A stretch of DNA of 64,000 nt, from contig NZ_JAHLZY020000001.1 of NCBI RefSeq assembly GCF_018967865.2, positions 2,728,001-2,792,000 of the forward strand, read 5' to 3'. The notes under the pieces are model-generated. The model did no database searches, was not told the origin of the DNA, and worked only from the letters and a program-made list of their open reading frames with translations. Each line of letters opens with the position of its first letter. The first letter of the stretch is position 1. Shown here one piece after another: positions 28,311 to 36,547 of this stretch. Both the position numbers and the translations under genes were made by a program. The stretch comes from Hymenobacter siberiensis. GTDB taxonomy: Bacteria; Bacteroidota; Bacteroidia; Cytophagales; Hymenobacteraceae.

Positions 28311-28604
28311 ATGGCCTCCAACCTCGACTACCTCAACCCCAATCTTATTCCGCTCGAAGAAAAGGTCAATACCTACCTGGAAATGGAAAAAGAGCTGCGC
28401 CGCGCCGCTCACGACCAGAACAGCGGTACCCAACACTCGCCCACCGATTTGTCCCGCCTGGAGCAGGAAATCATCGCCCTGCTCCCTACCCGCGATGAAT
28501 GGGTAAAAGTAAACCTGGGCTACGGCCCCAGCCGCGTGGGTGCATGGTACATACCCGCCCTCAATGGCCAGCCCGAGCGCTACGAGCTGCGCGTGGTACA
28601 TTAA
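28311..28604 (+). CDS. Hypothetical 97-aa protein
   Basis: Acidic, mainly helical protein without signal peptide or membrane helix. Residues about 12-32 (NLIPLEEKVNTYLEMEKELRR) form a likely amphipathic helix; the C-terminal half (WVKVNLGYGPSRVGAWYIP, ERYELRVVH) looks like beta strands. No family recognised. Codon use matches the neighbours, which supports a real gene. The gap 28605-28677 after it shows no further gene. Confidence 0.5.
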   Translation: MASNLDYLNPNLIPLEEKVNTYLEMEKELRRAAHDQNSGTQHSPTDLSRLEQEIIALLPTRDEWVKVNLGYGPSRVGAWYIPALNGQPERYELRVVH

Positions 28605-28677
28605 AGAGGCTATGGGGGTATGAAGTTCTTTACCTCCTACCCCAGAGCCGTTACGTTCTACCCTCCTACCCTCAAAC

Positions 28678-29511
28678 CTAATGCCCCGCGTCCCAGTCGT
28701 AGCCCAGCTCGGCCCAGTAGTCTTTGGGGCGGGTATCGGCGAAGGCGATGGTGCCGATGCGCTTGAGGTGCTTGATGCCGTATTTGAGGGGCGTGACGAG
28801 GCGAAGCGGCGCGCCATGGGCGGCCGTGAGCGGCTCTCCGTTCATTTCGTAGCACAGCAATGTTTGTGGGTGCAGGGCGCTGGCCATGTCGATGCCCACA
28901 TAGTATAGCTCGTCGGGCGTGCGCATACCCACGTAAGGCGCGAGGTCGGCGGGCGGGCTCAGCGGGTCGGCAGGCAGGCCGCTGCGGGTGGCCAGCGGGT
29001 AGCGGGCCAAAAAATCGGATAGCCGGGCACCAGCCCAATGCACCACGATGCTCCAGCCTTCGATGCATTTGAGCTCAGTGGTCATCTCCACTTTGGGCAG
29101 GGCCTGGATATCGGCCAGGGAGAACTCCTGGGTTTTGCCGGAACCGTAGGCCTGCACGCGCATTCGCCAGGTGGCGGAGTCCACGTCACCGGCGAGGCCT
29201 ACCCGGCCGTTTACGCGGGGCATTTTGGCGCGGCTGCGGGCAAACTCGGGGGCCAAGCGCAGATGCTTGAAATAAGCGTGGCTGAGGCGACTATTGGCAT
29301 CGAGCGCATTGCGCAGCGGGTACGGAATGCCTTGATCAGTGGGCTGCGACACCAGCCAGCGCCAGCCGCCAATGCCCGCGAGGCCAGCCAGCCCCAGCCC
29401 GATGAAGGAACGGCGCGAGCGGCGGCGGGCCTCGGCCAGCAGCGCGGCTTCAGATTGGGGCAAAGCGCCGGGGCCGTCGAGCGGCGCGGACGCGAGGGAA
29501 GGGTCAGTCAT
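28678..29511 (-). CDS. Tat-exported molybdopterin-dependent oxidoreductase (sulfite oxidase/MsrP-like)
   Basis: 277 aa periplasmic enzyme. The twin-arginine signal RRRSRRSFIGLGLAGLAG (about 29-46) is present. Core of the oxidoreductase molybdopterin-binding domain: Cys149 in TTELKCIEGWS is the molybdenum ligand. VGMRTPDELYYVGIDMASAL, CYEMNGEPLTAAHGAPLRLV and YGIKHLKRI are typical sulfite-oxidase-family blocks. The gene sits directly downstream of a cytochrome b subunit gene, the usual membrane electron partner of MsrP/YedY-like enzymes. Substrate (methionine sulfoxide, sulfite or other) not decidable. ATG 29511 is preferred to an upstream TTG. Confidence 0.88.
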   Translation of the reverse strand: MTDPSLASAPLDGPGALPQSEAALLAEARRRSRRSFIGLGLAGLAGIGGWRWLVSQPTDQGIPYPLRNALDANSRLSHAYFKHLRLAPEFARSRAKMPRVNGRVGLAGDVDSATWRMRVQAYGSGKTQEFSLADIQALPKVEMTTELKCIEGWSIVVHWAGARLSDFLARYPLATRSGLPADPLSPPADLAPYVGMRTPDELYYVGIDMASALHPQTLLCYEMNGEPLTAAHGAPLRLVTPLKYGIKHLKRIGTIAFADTRPKDYWAELGYDWDAGH

Positions 29512-29526
29512 ACCGAAAAGCGGCAA

Positions 29527-30252
29527 TTATTGAGACGAAAGGGATTCATCGGCGGCGGGCAGCGACGTGGGGCCGGCTTCCAGCTTATGCGTCGCGGGTT
29601 CAATCTCCACAATCTCAAATCCCGCCACCATGGCCCGGAAATTATTCCAGCCGGCCCGCACCACCTGGGTAATGTGTACCACGAAAAACAGCACGTAGCC
29701 GATGGTGAGCGCAAAGTGAATGATGCGAGCAAACTCATACCCGCCCAGCAGCTGCGTGAGCCAGCCAAACTGCGTAGGCTTGTAAATGGCCAACCCCGTA
29801 AGCACCGAGCCCAGCCCCATGATAACGACCGAAGTGTAGGCAATCTGCTGCGCGCCGTTGAATTTGCGCACCGGCAGCGGCTTTTTATACAGGCCGAGGT
29901 CGTGCAGTGTTACCAGCACGGCTTCTTTGAAGGAGTGCCGGGTGGGCAGCAGGTAGCGCCACTCGCCCGAAAAAGCGGTGTAGCCCACGTACAGCAGGCC
30001 ATTGAGGAAAAACACCCACATCAGCACGAAGTGCCAGCTCATACCCTGCGCCAGCTTGTGGTCGACGTGGAAGGCTGCGTAGAAAGACTGCGGAAAGAAC
30101 TTGACCAGCGTAGTTTTACCCCAGCCCAGGCGGTACACGTCGTTGGCCCAGTATATCCACATCCCGCTCCAAATCATGAGGCTGAGAACGGGGAAATTGA
30201 CCCAGTGAAACCACCGAATAGCCAACGGATGCTTTTCAACAAGCTGCTTCAT
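29527..30252 (-). CDS. Cytochrome b561-type membrane subunit
   Basis: 241 aa integral membrane protein with about four or five helices and histidines placed for heme b: RWFHWVNFPVLS, FHVDHKLAQGMSWHFVLMWVF, RIIHFALTIGYVLFFVVHITQV. This is the cytochrome b/b6 (Ni-Fe hydrogenase/formate dehydrogenase gamma type) fold that feeds electrons from quinol to a periplasmic molybdoenzyme. The next gene, 15 nt downstream, is that molybdoenzyme, so the two form an operon. ATG 30252 is preferred over a longer start. A near-consensus TACCTTGC lies about 28 nt upstream. Confidence 0.85.
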   Translation of the reverse strand: MKQLVEKHPLAIRWFHWVNFPVLSLMIWSGMWIYWANDVYRLGWGKTTLVKFFPQSFYAAFHVDHKLAQGMSWHFVLMWVFFLNGLLYVGYTAFSGEWRYLLPTRHSFKEAVLVTLHDLGLYKKPLPVRKFNGAQQIAYTSVVIMGLGSVLTGLAIYKPTQFGWLTQLLGGYEFARIIHFALTIGYVLFFVVHITQVVRAGWNNFRAMVAGFEIVEIEPATHKLEAGPTSLPAADESLSSQ

Positions 30253-30366
30253 AAAACCACAATTCGAAACGGAAACCTCTGCAAGGTACACCGGGCTCCG
30301 GGCCTGCATCTTACCTAGCCTGACGCGCGAGCCGGGACATCCTTACAGCAAATCTAGCTGCCAAGG

Positions 30367-30402
30367 CAAAAAAATAGGCTGGTCCCATTGAGGCCAGCCT
30401 AT
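30367..30402 (-). terminator. Terminator of the CHRD gene
   Basis: Stem ATAGGCTGG / CCAGCCTAT (30374-30402) with an 11-nt loop and T7 on the minus strand, downstream of the CHRD protein gene. The rest of the gap 30253-30564 shows no gene. Confidence 0.75.
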
Positions 30403-30564
30403 CCATACCAAAACACCTTAAAAAACTATTCTTTCACAGAGATACCAACAAGAACTGCACCAAAAAATTCCGCAGCCCTCCCTTTTTTCTAAAGTGTTTC
30501 AGTGCAAATACGTTATAGCTAATGCAACCTTAAAATTATCCAGCAAGCGGCATTTCGCCGGTCC

Positions 30565-32475
30565 CTACTCCTTGGCAATTCTGGTAGTCAAGCGGGTTTC
30601 GCCAACTTCCAGCGTGAGCAGGTACATGCCGGGGGCGACAGTGGGCAAGGCAATGGGCAGGGAATTGGCCCCGGAGCGCACGGCCACCGCCTGGGTAGCA
30701 ACGGTGCGGCCCAGCAGGTCGGTGATGCGCAGCTGGCCGGCAGCACTAAAGCGGGCGTCGAAGGAGAGCGTGAGCGCGGAGCTGAAGGGGCTGGGAGCGG
30801 CGCTAAACGTTTCGGATAGCACGGCGGCGGGCTGGGTGGCCAGCACTACCTGCAAGTTGCGCGCGCCCCGGTACACCTGCCCCCGGATTTCGCCCCCGGG
30901 GTTGGCAGCCGTGTGCAGGTTCAGGTAGATGTTCTCGTTGCGAAAGTCCAATGACCGGGCCGTGGTGAAGGGTGCGGCGTTGTCGCTTTTCCAGTAGCCG
31001 GCCAGCGACGTGGGGTTGGTGGCATTGTCGAAGTAAGGAGACAGGCTAAATACCACCCCGCCCGACTGCGAAGCCGTGCCGGTGTGGAAGTGGCCCATGG
31101 TGGCCGGGCCGCTCAGGCCGCCCCACACGGCGGCGAAACGGGCGTTGGTCTGGTCCCGGTCGATGCTCACAAACCCCACGCCGTACCCGTTGCTAACCAC
31201 CGGGTTGGGCCGTTCCTGGGCGCCGTTCAGTACAATGCTGTAGCCTTCGCGGGCCAGCCGGATTACCTGCCCACGAATTTCACCGTTCGGGTTGGCGGCC
31301 GTAGTCAGCACAGTGTTTATGCCAGTGTTCAGCAGCAGGTTTGCCAGGGCGGGCGTCAGGGTCGGGGCGGTAATCTCGAAGGTGATGACATTGCCCACCG
31401 CGTTGCCCCCGGCCCCGGGTATCACGGGCACAGTGCCCACCAGGTTGGCGGGGGTGTTGGCCACGCCGGCATTGGCGGCGTAAAACCGCAGCTCCACGGG
31501 CGGGCCGCTCAGGCCGGTGTAGGCCACCTGCACCCGCACGGTATCGAGCGTGCCAACGAGCCGGCCCACAGATACGGCCGAGGCAGAAGTGATGACGGCA
31601 GGCACCATTTGCGCACCGTCGAAGCGGGTATCCAAAGGCAGCACGCGCCGCTCGGGCAGTACTTGCGCCCGGATTTCGCCCCCGGGGTTAGTAGCCGTGT
31701 GGAAGTTGATATATACCCCGCCCTGCACCAGCGCGGCCAGTAGTGCGGGCGTGAGCAGCGGGTTGGTGCCCTGCGACGAAATTTCGCCTTCCAGTACATT
31801 GCCGGTGAGAAATGGCAAGAGACTGAGGGCTACCGGAGCGTTGGCCCCGGGGCCGGCAATGTGGAAATGCGCGCCCGTGATGGCACCGCTCAGCCCGTTC
31901 ACCACCACCCGAAACTTCAGGCGCTCCTGGTCCTGGCTCAGCGTGAATACGCCCAGGCCAGAGGCCGTGGTAGCCACCGCCGGCACTTCCTGGGCACCGC
32001 TCAGCACGCCCGCCAGCGCATCATCTGACTCTACCGTGACCTGGCCGCGAATTTCGCCGCCGGGGTTGGCCATGGTGTGCACGTTCAGGTACACCAGCCC
32101 GCGCAGCAGCCGCGCAATGCGCAGGGGCGTAACGTCAGCACCGGCCAGAAAGCCCGAAACCCGGTTACCGCGCAGCTTGCTTAGCAGGTTCACACTAACC
32201 GGGGCATTCACGCCCGCCGGAGCATCGTGAAAATGCACCCCAGTAACAGGCCCACTCAGCCCGCTGAAAGCAGCCTGAATAAAAATGGTATCGCGCGTGG
32301 AATTCACGGTGATGGCCGCTACGCCCTGCGCGCTGGTAGCCACGGCGGGCACTTCCTGAGCCCCGCTAAGCCGGGCCGTAAGTAACAGATGGGGGCGCAG
32401 GTGGTCGGCCGAAGCCACCAACGGGGCAGCCAGCAAAGCAGCGGCAGCCAGCGAACGAAGTATTTTTGCAAACAT
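30565..32475 (-). CDS. Secreted protein with four CHRD domains and T9SS type-A sorting domain
   Basis: 636 aa. Signal peptide MFAKILRSLAAAALLAAPLVASA. Four tandem CHRD domains follow (roughly 30-150, 155-275, 280-400, 405-545). Each has the family's L-S-G-A-Q-E-V-P-A-V start (or degenerate forms such as FDGAQMVPAV, LNGAQERPNPV). Blocks GVHFHDAP, AHFHIAGPG and MGHFHTGT occur in three, and all end with A-N-P-x-G-E-I-R-G-Q-V or a close variant. The last about 85 residues (FSAAPSPFSSALTLSF, LLGRTVATQ, PGMYLLTLEVGETRLTTRI) are a type-A T9SS sorting domain. CHRD is a beta-sandwich domain of unknown bacterial role. The third copy lacks the H-F-H signature (LRFYAANAG). Confidence 0.88.
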   Translation of the reverse strand: MFAKILRSLAAAALLAAPLVASADHLRPHLLLTARLSGAQEVPAVATSAQGVAAITVNSTRDTIFIQAAFSGLSGPVTGVHFHDAPAGVNAPVSVNLLSKLRGNRVSGFLAGADVTPLRIARLLRGLVYLNVHTMANPGGEIRGQVTVESDDALAGVLSGAQEVPAVATTASGLGVFTLSQDQERLKFRVVVNGLSGAITGAHFHIAGPGANAPVALSLLPFLTGNVLEGEISSQGTNPLLTPALLAALVQGGVYINFHTATNPGGEIRAQVLPERRVLPLDTRFDGAQMVPAVITSASAVSVGRLVGTLDTVRVQVAYTGLSGPPVELRFYAANAGVANTPANLVGTVPVIPGAGGNAVGNVITFEITAPTLTPALANLLLNTGINTVLTTAANPNGEIRGQVIRLAREGYSIVLNGAQERPNPVVSNGYGVGFVSIDRDQTNARFAAVWGGLSGPATMGHFHTGTASQSGGVVFSLSPYFDNATNPTSLAGYWKSDNAAPFTTARSLDFRNENIYLNLHTAANPGGEIRGQVYRGARNLQVVLATQPAAVLSETFSAAPSPFSSALTLSFDARFSAAGQLRITDLLGRTVATQAVAVRSGANSLPIALPTVAPGMYLLTLEVGETRLTTRIAKE

Positions 32476-32732
32476 GAGATTGGTGGTAAAATGGTTGGGT
32501 TGGTGAAGGAAGGAGAGCGCCGGCAACCCGGCCTACTCCCAAAAACCGGAGCAGATAGCCACAGGATTGCCTGATGCAAGTTGTTTTTCCCGTATTACGG
32601 GGTAAGCCCAGACTTCGCCATAATGTTTCAATATTTTTTGGCAATAATCTACTAACGGGCAATGCAGTACTACCGCGCCACGCAACTCCCCGGCTCGCTT
32701 TCAAATGAGCTTTATTGGCGGGCGGACACACG

Positions 32733-32760
32733 AAAAAAGCCCTGACGAATCGCCAGGGCT
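32733..32760 (-). terminator. Terminator of ffh
   Basis: On the minus strand the stem AGCCCTG / CAGGGCT is followed by T6, just past the ffh stop. Confidence 0.75.
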
Positions 32761-32804
32761 TGTTTTAGTAGCTAATTGTGCGGCGGGCTTGCGCGGGCGT
32801 GGGC

Positions 32805-34169
32805 TTAGCGCATCATGCCGCCGGGGCCACCTTTCATGCCACCCATCATTTTGGCCATTTGGGCCATACCGCCCTTGGTCTGGCTCATTTTGTTCATGGT
32901 ACGCATCATTTTGCGCATGTCGTCGAACTGCTTCATCAGCGCGTTCACCTGCTGAATATCGGTTCCGGACCCCTTGGCCAGACGCTTCTTGCGCGAGCCG
33001 TTGATGAGGTCGGGATTGGCCCGCTCCTGCTTGGTCATGCTCTTGATGATGGCCTCAACAGGCTTGAAGGCATCGTCGTCGATTTCGACGTCCTTCATGG
33101 CCTTGCTCATGCCCGGAATCATGCCCATCAAGTCCTTGATGTTGCCCATCTTCTTGATTTGCTCCAGCTGCGAGAGGAAGTCGTCGAAGTTGAACTGATT
33201 CTTTCGGATTTTGGCGTTGATGCGCTTGGCCTCGTCCTCATCGAACTGCTGCTGAGCGCGTTCTACCAGCGAAATAACGTCGCCCATGCCCAGGATGCGC
33301 TGGGCCATGCGGTCGGGGTAGAACAAGTCCAGCGCGTCCATCTTCTCGCCCGTCGAGATGAACTTGATGGGTTTTTCCACCACGGCCCGGATGCTGAGGG
33401 CCGCGCCACCGCGCGAGTCGCCGTCGAGCTTGGTGAGCACCACGCCGTCGAAATTCAGGCGGTCGTTGAAGGTTTTGGCGGTGTTCACGGCGTCCTGGCC
33501 GGTCATGGAATCCACCACGAACAGCGTTTCGCTGGGGTTGATTGCGGCCTTCACCTGCTCAATCTCGCGCATCATCTGCTCGTCCACGGCCAGGCGGCCG
33601 GCGGTGTCGATGATGACTACTTTCTTGCCGTTTTTGCGGGCGTACTCAACGGCGTTGCGCGAGATTTCAACGGGGTTCTTGTTCTCGATTTCCGAGTACA
33701 CTTCCACGCCAATCTGCTCGCCGAGCACCTTGAGCTGCTCAATAGCGGCCGGACGGTACACGTCGCAGGCCACCAGCAACGTATTGCGGCCCTGCTTCTT
33801 AACGTAGCTGGCCAGCTTGCCGGCGAAGGTGGTTTTGCCCGAGCCCTGCAGGCCCGATAGCAGAATCACGGCCGGGTCGCCCTTGATGGTGATGTCCTTC
33901 TTCTCGCCGCCCATGAGCTCGGTGAGCTCGTCGTACACGATTTTGACCATGAGCTGGCCCGGCGACACGGCCGTGAGCACATCGCGGCCCATGGCAGCTT
34001 CCTTAATCTTGTCGGTTACATCCTTGGCAACCTTGTAGTTAACATCGGCATCGACCAGCGCCCGGCGGATTTCCTTGATGGTGGCCGCGACGTTGATTTC
34101 GGAGATGCTGCCCTGGCCCTTAAGGGTTTTAATGGCCCGGTCGAGCTTGGTGGAGAGATTATCGAACAT
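32805..34169 (-). CDS. ffh: Signal recognition particle protein
   Basis: 454 aa GTPase that, with 4.5S RNA, targets membrane proteins to the Sec translocon. N-domain (about 1-90); G-domain with P-loop GLQGSGKTTFAGKLA (about 108-122), CDVYRPAAIEQL, DTAGRLAVD and TKLDGDSRGGAALS. Methionine-rich M-domain at the C-terminus (MRKMMRTMNKMSQTKGGMA, KMMGGMKGGPGGMMR) binds signal peptides and RNA. Complete and typical. The SRP RNA gene was not seen nearby. Confidence 0.98.
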   Translation of the reverse strand: MFDNLSTKLDRAIKTLKGQGSISEINVAATIKEIRRALVDADVNYKVAKDVTDKIKEAAMGRDVLTAVSPGQLMVKIVYDELTELMGGEKKDITIKGDPAVILLSGLQGSGKTTFAGKLASYVKKQGRNTLLVACDVYRPAAIEQLKVLGEQIGVEVYSEIENKNPVEISRNAVEYARKNGKKVVIIDTAGRLAVDEQMMREIEQVKAAINPSETLFVVDSMTGQDAVNTAKTFNDRLNFDGVVLTKLDGDSRGGAALSIRAVVEKPIKFISTGEKMDALDLFYPDRMAQRILGMGDVISLVERAQQQFDEDEAKRINAKIRKNQFNFDDFLSQLEQIKKMGNIKDLMGMIPGMSKAMKDVEIDDDAFKPVEAIIKSMTKQERANPDLINGSRKKRLAKGSGTDIQQVNALMKQFDDMRKMMRTMNKMSQTKGGMAQMAKMMGGMKGGPGGMMR

Positions 34170-34253
34170 TGAATCGCTGATTTAGCGCTGGTTGAACTGG
34201 TTATGCTGATTTGGTGCGGGGCGCCCCCTCGGAATCAAGCTGAAACTGAACCC

Positions 34254-34261
34254 CAAAAGTA
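34254..34261 (-). promoter_or_regulatory. Promoter -7 element of ffh
   Basis: Minus strand TACTTTTG matches TAnnTTTG, 85 nt upstream of the ffh ATG, in the divergent region shared with the GT4 gene. Confidence 0.55.
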
Positions 34262-34292
34262 ACCATAAAAGGCCGAAAACCGGCAGCGGGCG

Positions 34293-34300
34293 TACCTTCG
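34293..34300 (+). promoter_or_regulatory. Probable promoter -7 element of the GT4 gene
   Basis: TACCTTCG, one base off TAnnTTTG, 12 nt upstream of ATG 34312. Confidence 0.4.
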
Positions 34301-34311
34301 TGGCCCGCTTT

Positions 34312-35637
34312 ATGTTTCCGGTCACCGTGTCACTCCCCCACCCTCTGCGCCTGCTCGTTATCACGTATTACTGGCCGCCCTCGGGCGGGGCCGGCGTGCA
34401 GCGCTGCCTCAAGTTTGTGAAGCACCTGGGGCATTTCAACGTGGAGGCCACGGTAATTACGGTAGACCCGACCCAGGCCAGCTACCCCGTACGCGACGAA
34501 AGCCTGCTGGCCGAAGTGCCACCCGGCGTGCGCGTTATCCGCACGGGCACCACCGAGCCGTTTGAGAGCTATAAGAAGCTGACGGGCCGCGCCGTACCCT
34601 ACGGCGGCTTCGCCAACGAAGGCAAGCCCGGGCTGCTGCAGCAGGCGCTGCGCTTCGTACGCGGCAACCTGTTTGTCCCGGACCCGCGCCGGGGCTGGAA
34701 CCGCCACGCCCTGGCCGCCGTGGAGAAACTGCTGGCCACCGGCGAGCAGTTCGATGCCGTACTCACGTCGTCGCCGCCGCATTCCACGCAGCTCATCGGC
34801 CAGGAGCTGCAGCGCCGCCACGGCCTGCGCTGGCTGGCCGACCTGCGCGACCCCTGGACGGACATTTATTATTACAAAGACCTGCACCACACACCGCTGG
34901 CCGCCTGGCTCGATGCGCGCTACGAGCGCCGCGTGCTAAGCCAGGCCGATGCTGTGCTGGTGACTTCGCCCGAAACCAAGCGGCTGTTTCTGGCCAAGCT
35001 GCCGGAACTGCCGGCCGCCAAATTCCACGTGTTGCCTAACGGCTACGACGAGTCGGACTTTCGCCAGTCCTCGCAGCCCCCCCGCGACTGCCTGCGCATC
35101 ACCCACACCGGCACCATCACGGAGCTTTACCACATCAACCGCCTGCTGGAAGCCGTGGCCGCCTGCGCCGCCGCCCACCCCGACGTGCCCCTGCGCCTGC
35201 GCTTCGTGGGTCAGGTTTCGAATGAGCTGCGGAGCCAGATAGCGCGAGCCGGCCTGCTGCCGATAACCGAGTTCATCGCCTTTGTGCCGCACGACAAGTC
35301 GGTAGAATACTTGCTCGAAGCCTCGGCCCTGCTCATGGCCATTCCGGACGTGCCGCGCAATTTCGGCATTCTGCCGGGCAAGGTGTTCGAGTACCTCGCG
35401 GCCAATAAGCCCATCCTCTGCATAGGCCCCGCCGGCTCCGACGCCGACCACCTGCTGCAGGAATGCGGCGCGGGCCAGGCCCTGCCCTACGAGAACACCG
35501 CGCTGATGCGCGATACGCTGGAAGCAATGGTGGCCCGGTGGCATATCAATCCCAATCTTGATTTACCGGCGGTGAGCCACACCCGCTACTCGCGCCGGGC
35601 GCTGGCGGGGCAGCTGGCAAAACTGGTCAACGAATAA
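34312..35637 (+). CDS. Family 4 glycosyltransferase
   Basis: 441 aa GT-B fold. N-terminal acceptor half starts LRLLVITYYWPPSGGAGVQRCLKFVKHL, the usual GT4 opening with the glycine-rich loop. The C-terminal donor half has ITHTGTITELYHINRLLEAV, LRFVGQVSNEL, FVPHDKSVEYLLEASALLMAI and FGILPGKVFEYLAANKPIL. The last of these is the GT4 E-x7-E-type region that binds the nucleotide sugar. It adds a sugar to a surface polysaccharide or lipid-linked oligosaccharide; donor unknown. Its last 11 nt overlap the end of the converging SGNH-like gene. Confidence 0.88.
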   Translation: MFPVTVSLPHPLRLLVITYYWPPSGGAGVQRCLKFVKHLGHFNVEATVITVDPTQASYPVRDESLLAEVPPGVRVIRTGTTEPFESYKKLTGRAVPYGGFANEGKPGLLQQALRFVRGNLFVPDPRRGWNRHALAAVEKLLATGEQFDAVLTSSPPHSTQLIGQELQRRHGLRWLADLRDPWTDIYYYKDLHHTPLAAWLDARYERRVLSQADAVLVTSPETKRLFLAKLPELPAAKFHVLPNGYDESDFRQSSQPPRDCLRITHTGTITELYHINRLLEAVAACAAAHPDVPLRLRFVGQVSNELRSQIARAGLLPITEFIAFVPHDKSVEYLLEASALLMAIPDVPRNFGILPGKVFEYLAANKPILCIGPAGSDADHLLQECGAGQALPYENTALMRDTLEAMVARWHINPNLDLPAVSHTRYSRRALAGQLAKLVNE

Positions 35638-36547
35638 GGTCAGCGGCCAGCTTTTGGCTGAATGCTGCGCTGGCCGCCCGTTGCAGATGGTTGCCGTCAG
35701 TGGTGGCGTAGGGCTGGTTACTGTAGTCCAGGTAAGGCAGGGAGAAGGCGGCCGCGAGCCAGCGCATTTGCTGGTCGAAACCGGGCTGATAGGCATTTTC
35801 CAACTGCAACAATGACCGCCCCACAGGCAGGCGCACCAGCACCACGCGGCCGTGCGGCTTGAGGAAGGCAATGGTCTGTCGCAGGGCCAGCAGGCGGCCT
35901 TCGGATAAATGCTGGCTGGCAGCCAGCCGGCGGTAATCCTGGAGCTTGCGGGCGGTACGGGCGCGCACCTGGGCGCTGTCGGTGCCGATATTGACTTCGA
36001 GCCAGCCGTCGGGGTGCAGGCGCTCGGTGGCGGTGGCGTAGTCGAGAGGCAGGCGGTAGAGCGGCTTGGTCTGGTAGCGGGTGAGGTAGGGCAGATTGGG
36101 ATTCTGACTGACCTGATGCAGTTGGCCGATGAAGGACTGAGCTTCGGGAAACGTACCCTCCGGGCCGGTGAGCGACAGCGACCACGGGTCGACGGCAATG
36201 ATGAACAGGCCGTTGCGCACCTCGGGCCGCAGCTTGCGGCGGATGCTGGCCAGGTAGGCCGGGCCATAAGGCGAGTGCGTGAGCGTGAACGCATAGTTCA
36301 GCAGCGGACCATCGAACTGCCCGGCCAGCCCGGCGCTGAGCACCGCCGGCCGAATGCCCTGCGCCGCCCGCGACGTGCCCAGAACAAGCGAGCCGGCCGG
36401 CGGGCTGGTGAAGCGGCCATAGAACGCATCGACGCCACCCCGCAGCACCACGGGGGCCAACAGCACCGCCCCCAGCAGGCCCGCTACCAGCAGGAGCAAC
36501 AGGCGCAGCAGCAACCTGGAAACAATAGCGCGCACGGGCATTTTCAA
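35627..36547 (-). CDS. SGNH/DltD-like O-acetyltransfer partner of the MBOAT protein
   Basis: 306 aa with one N-terminal membrane helix (about 10-35) and an extracytoplasmic domain. It has the SGNH-hydrolase-like pattern: nucleophile Ser in LVLGTSRAAQGIRP (about 55-68) and the C-terminal D-x-x-H pair in ATTDGNHLQR (about 285-294). Such single-helix proteins sit downstream of MBOAT acyltransferases (DltD with DltB, AlgJ/AlgX with AlgI) and pass acetyl groups to a polysaccharide outside the membrane. The start overlaps the MBOAT stop by 4 nt, so the two form an operon. Acceptor unknown; the neighbouring glycan locus is a candidate. Confidence 0.75.
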   Translation of the reverse strand: MKMPVRAIVSRLLLRLLLLLVAGLLGAVLLAPVVLRGGVDAFYGRFTSPPAGSLVLGTSRAAQGIRPAVLSAGLAGQFDGPLLNYAFTLTHSPYGPAYLASIRRKLRPEVRNGLFIIAVDPWSLSLTGPEGTFPEAQSFIGQLHQVSQNPNLPYLTRYQTKPLYRLPLDYATATERLHPDGWLEVNIGTDSAQVRARTARKLQDYRRLAASQHLSEGRLLALRQTIAFLKPHGRVVLVRLPVGRSLLQLENAYQPGFDQQMRWLAAAFSLPYLDYSNQPYATTDGNHLQRAASAAFSQKLAADLIR

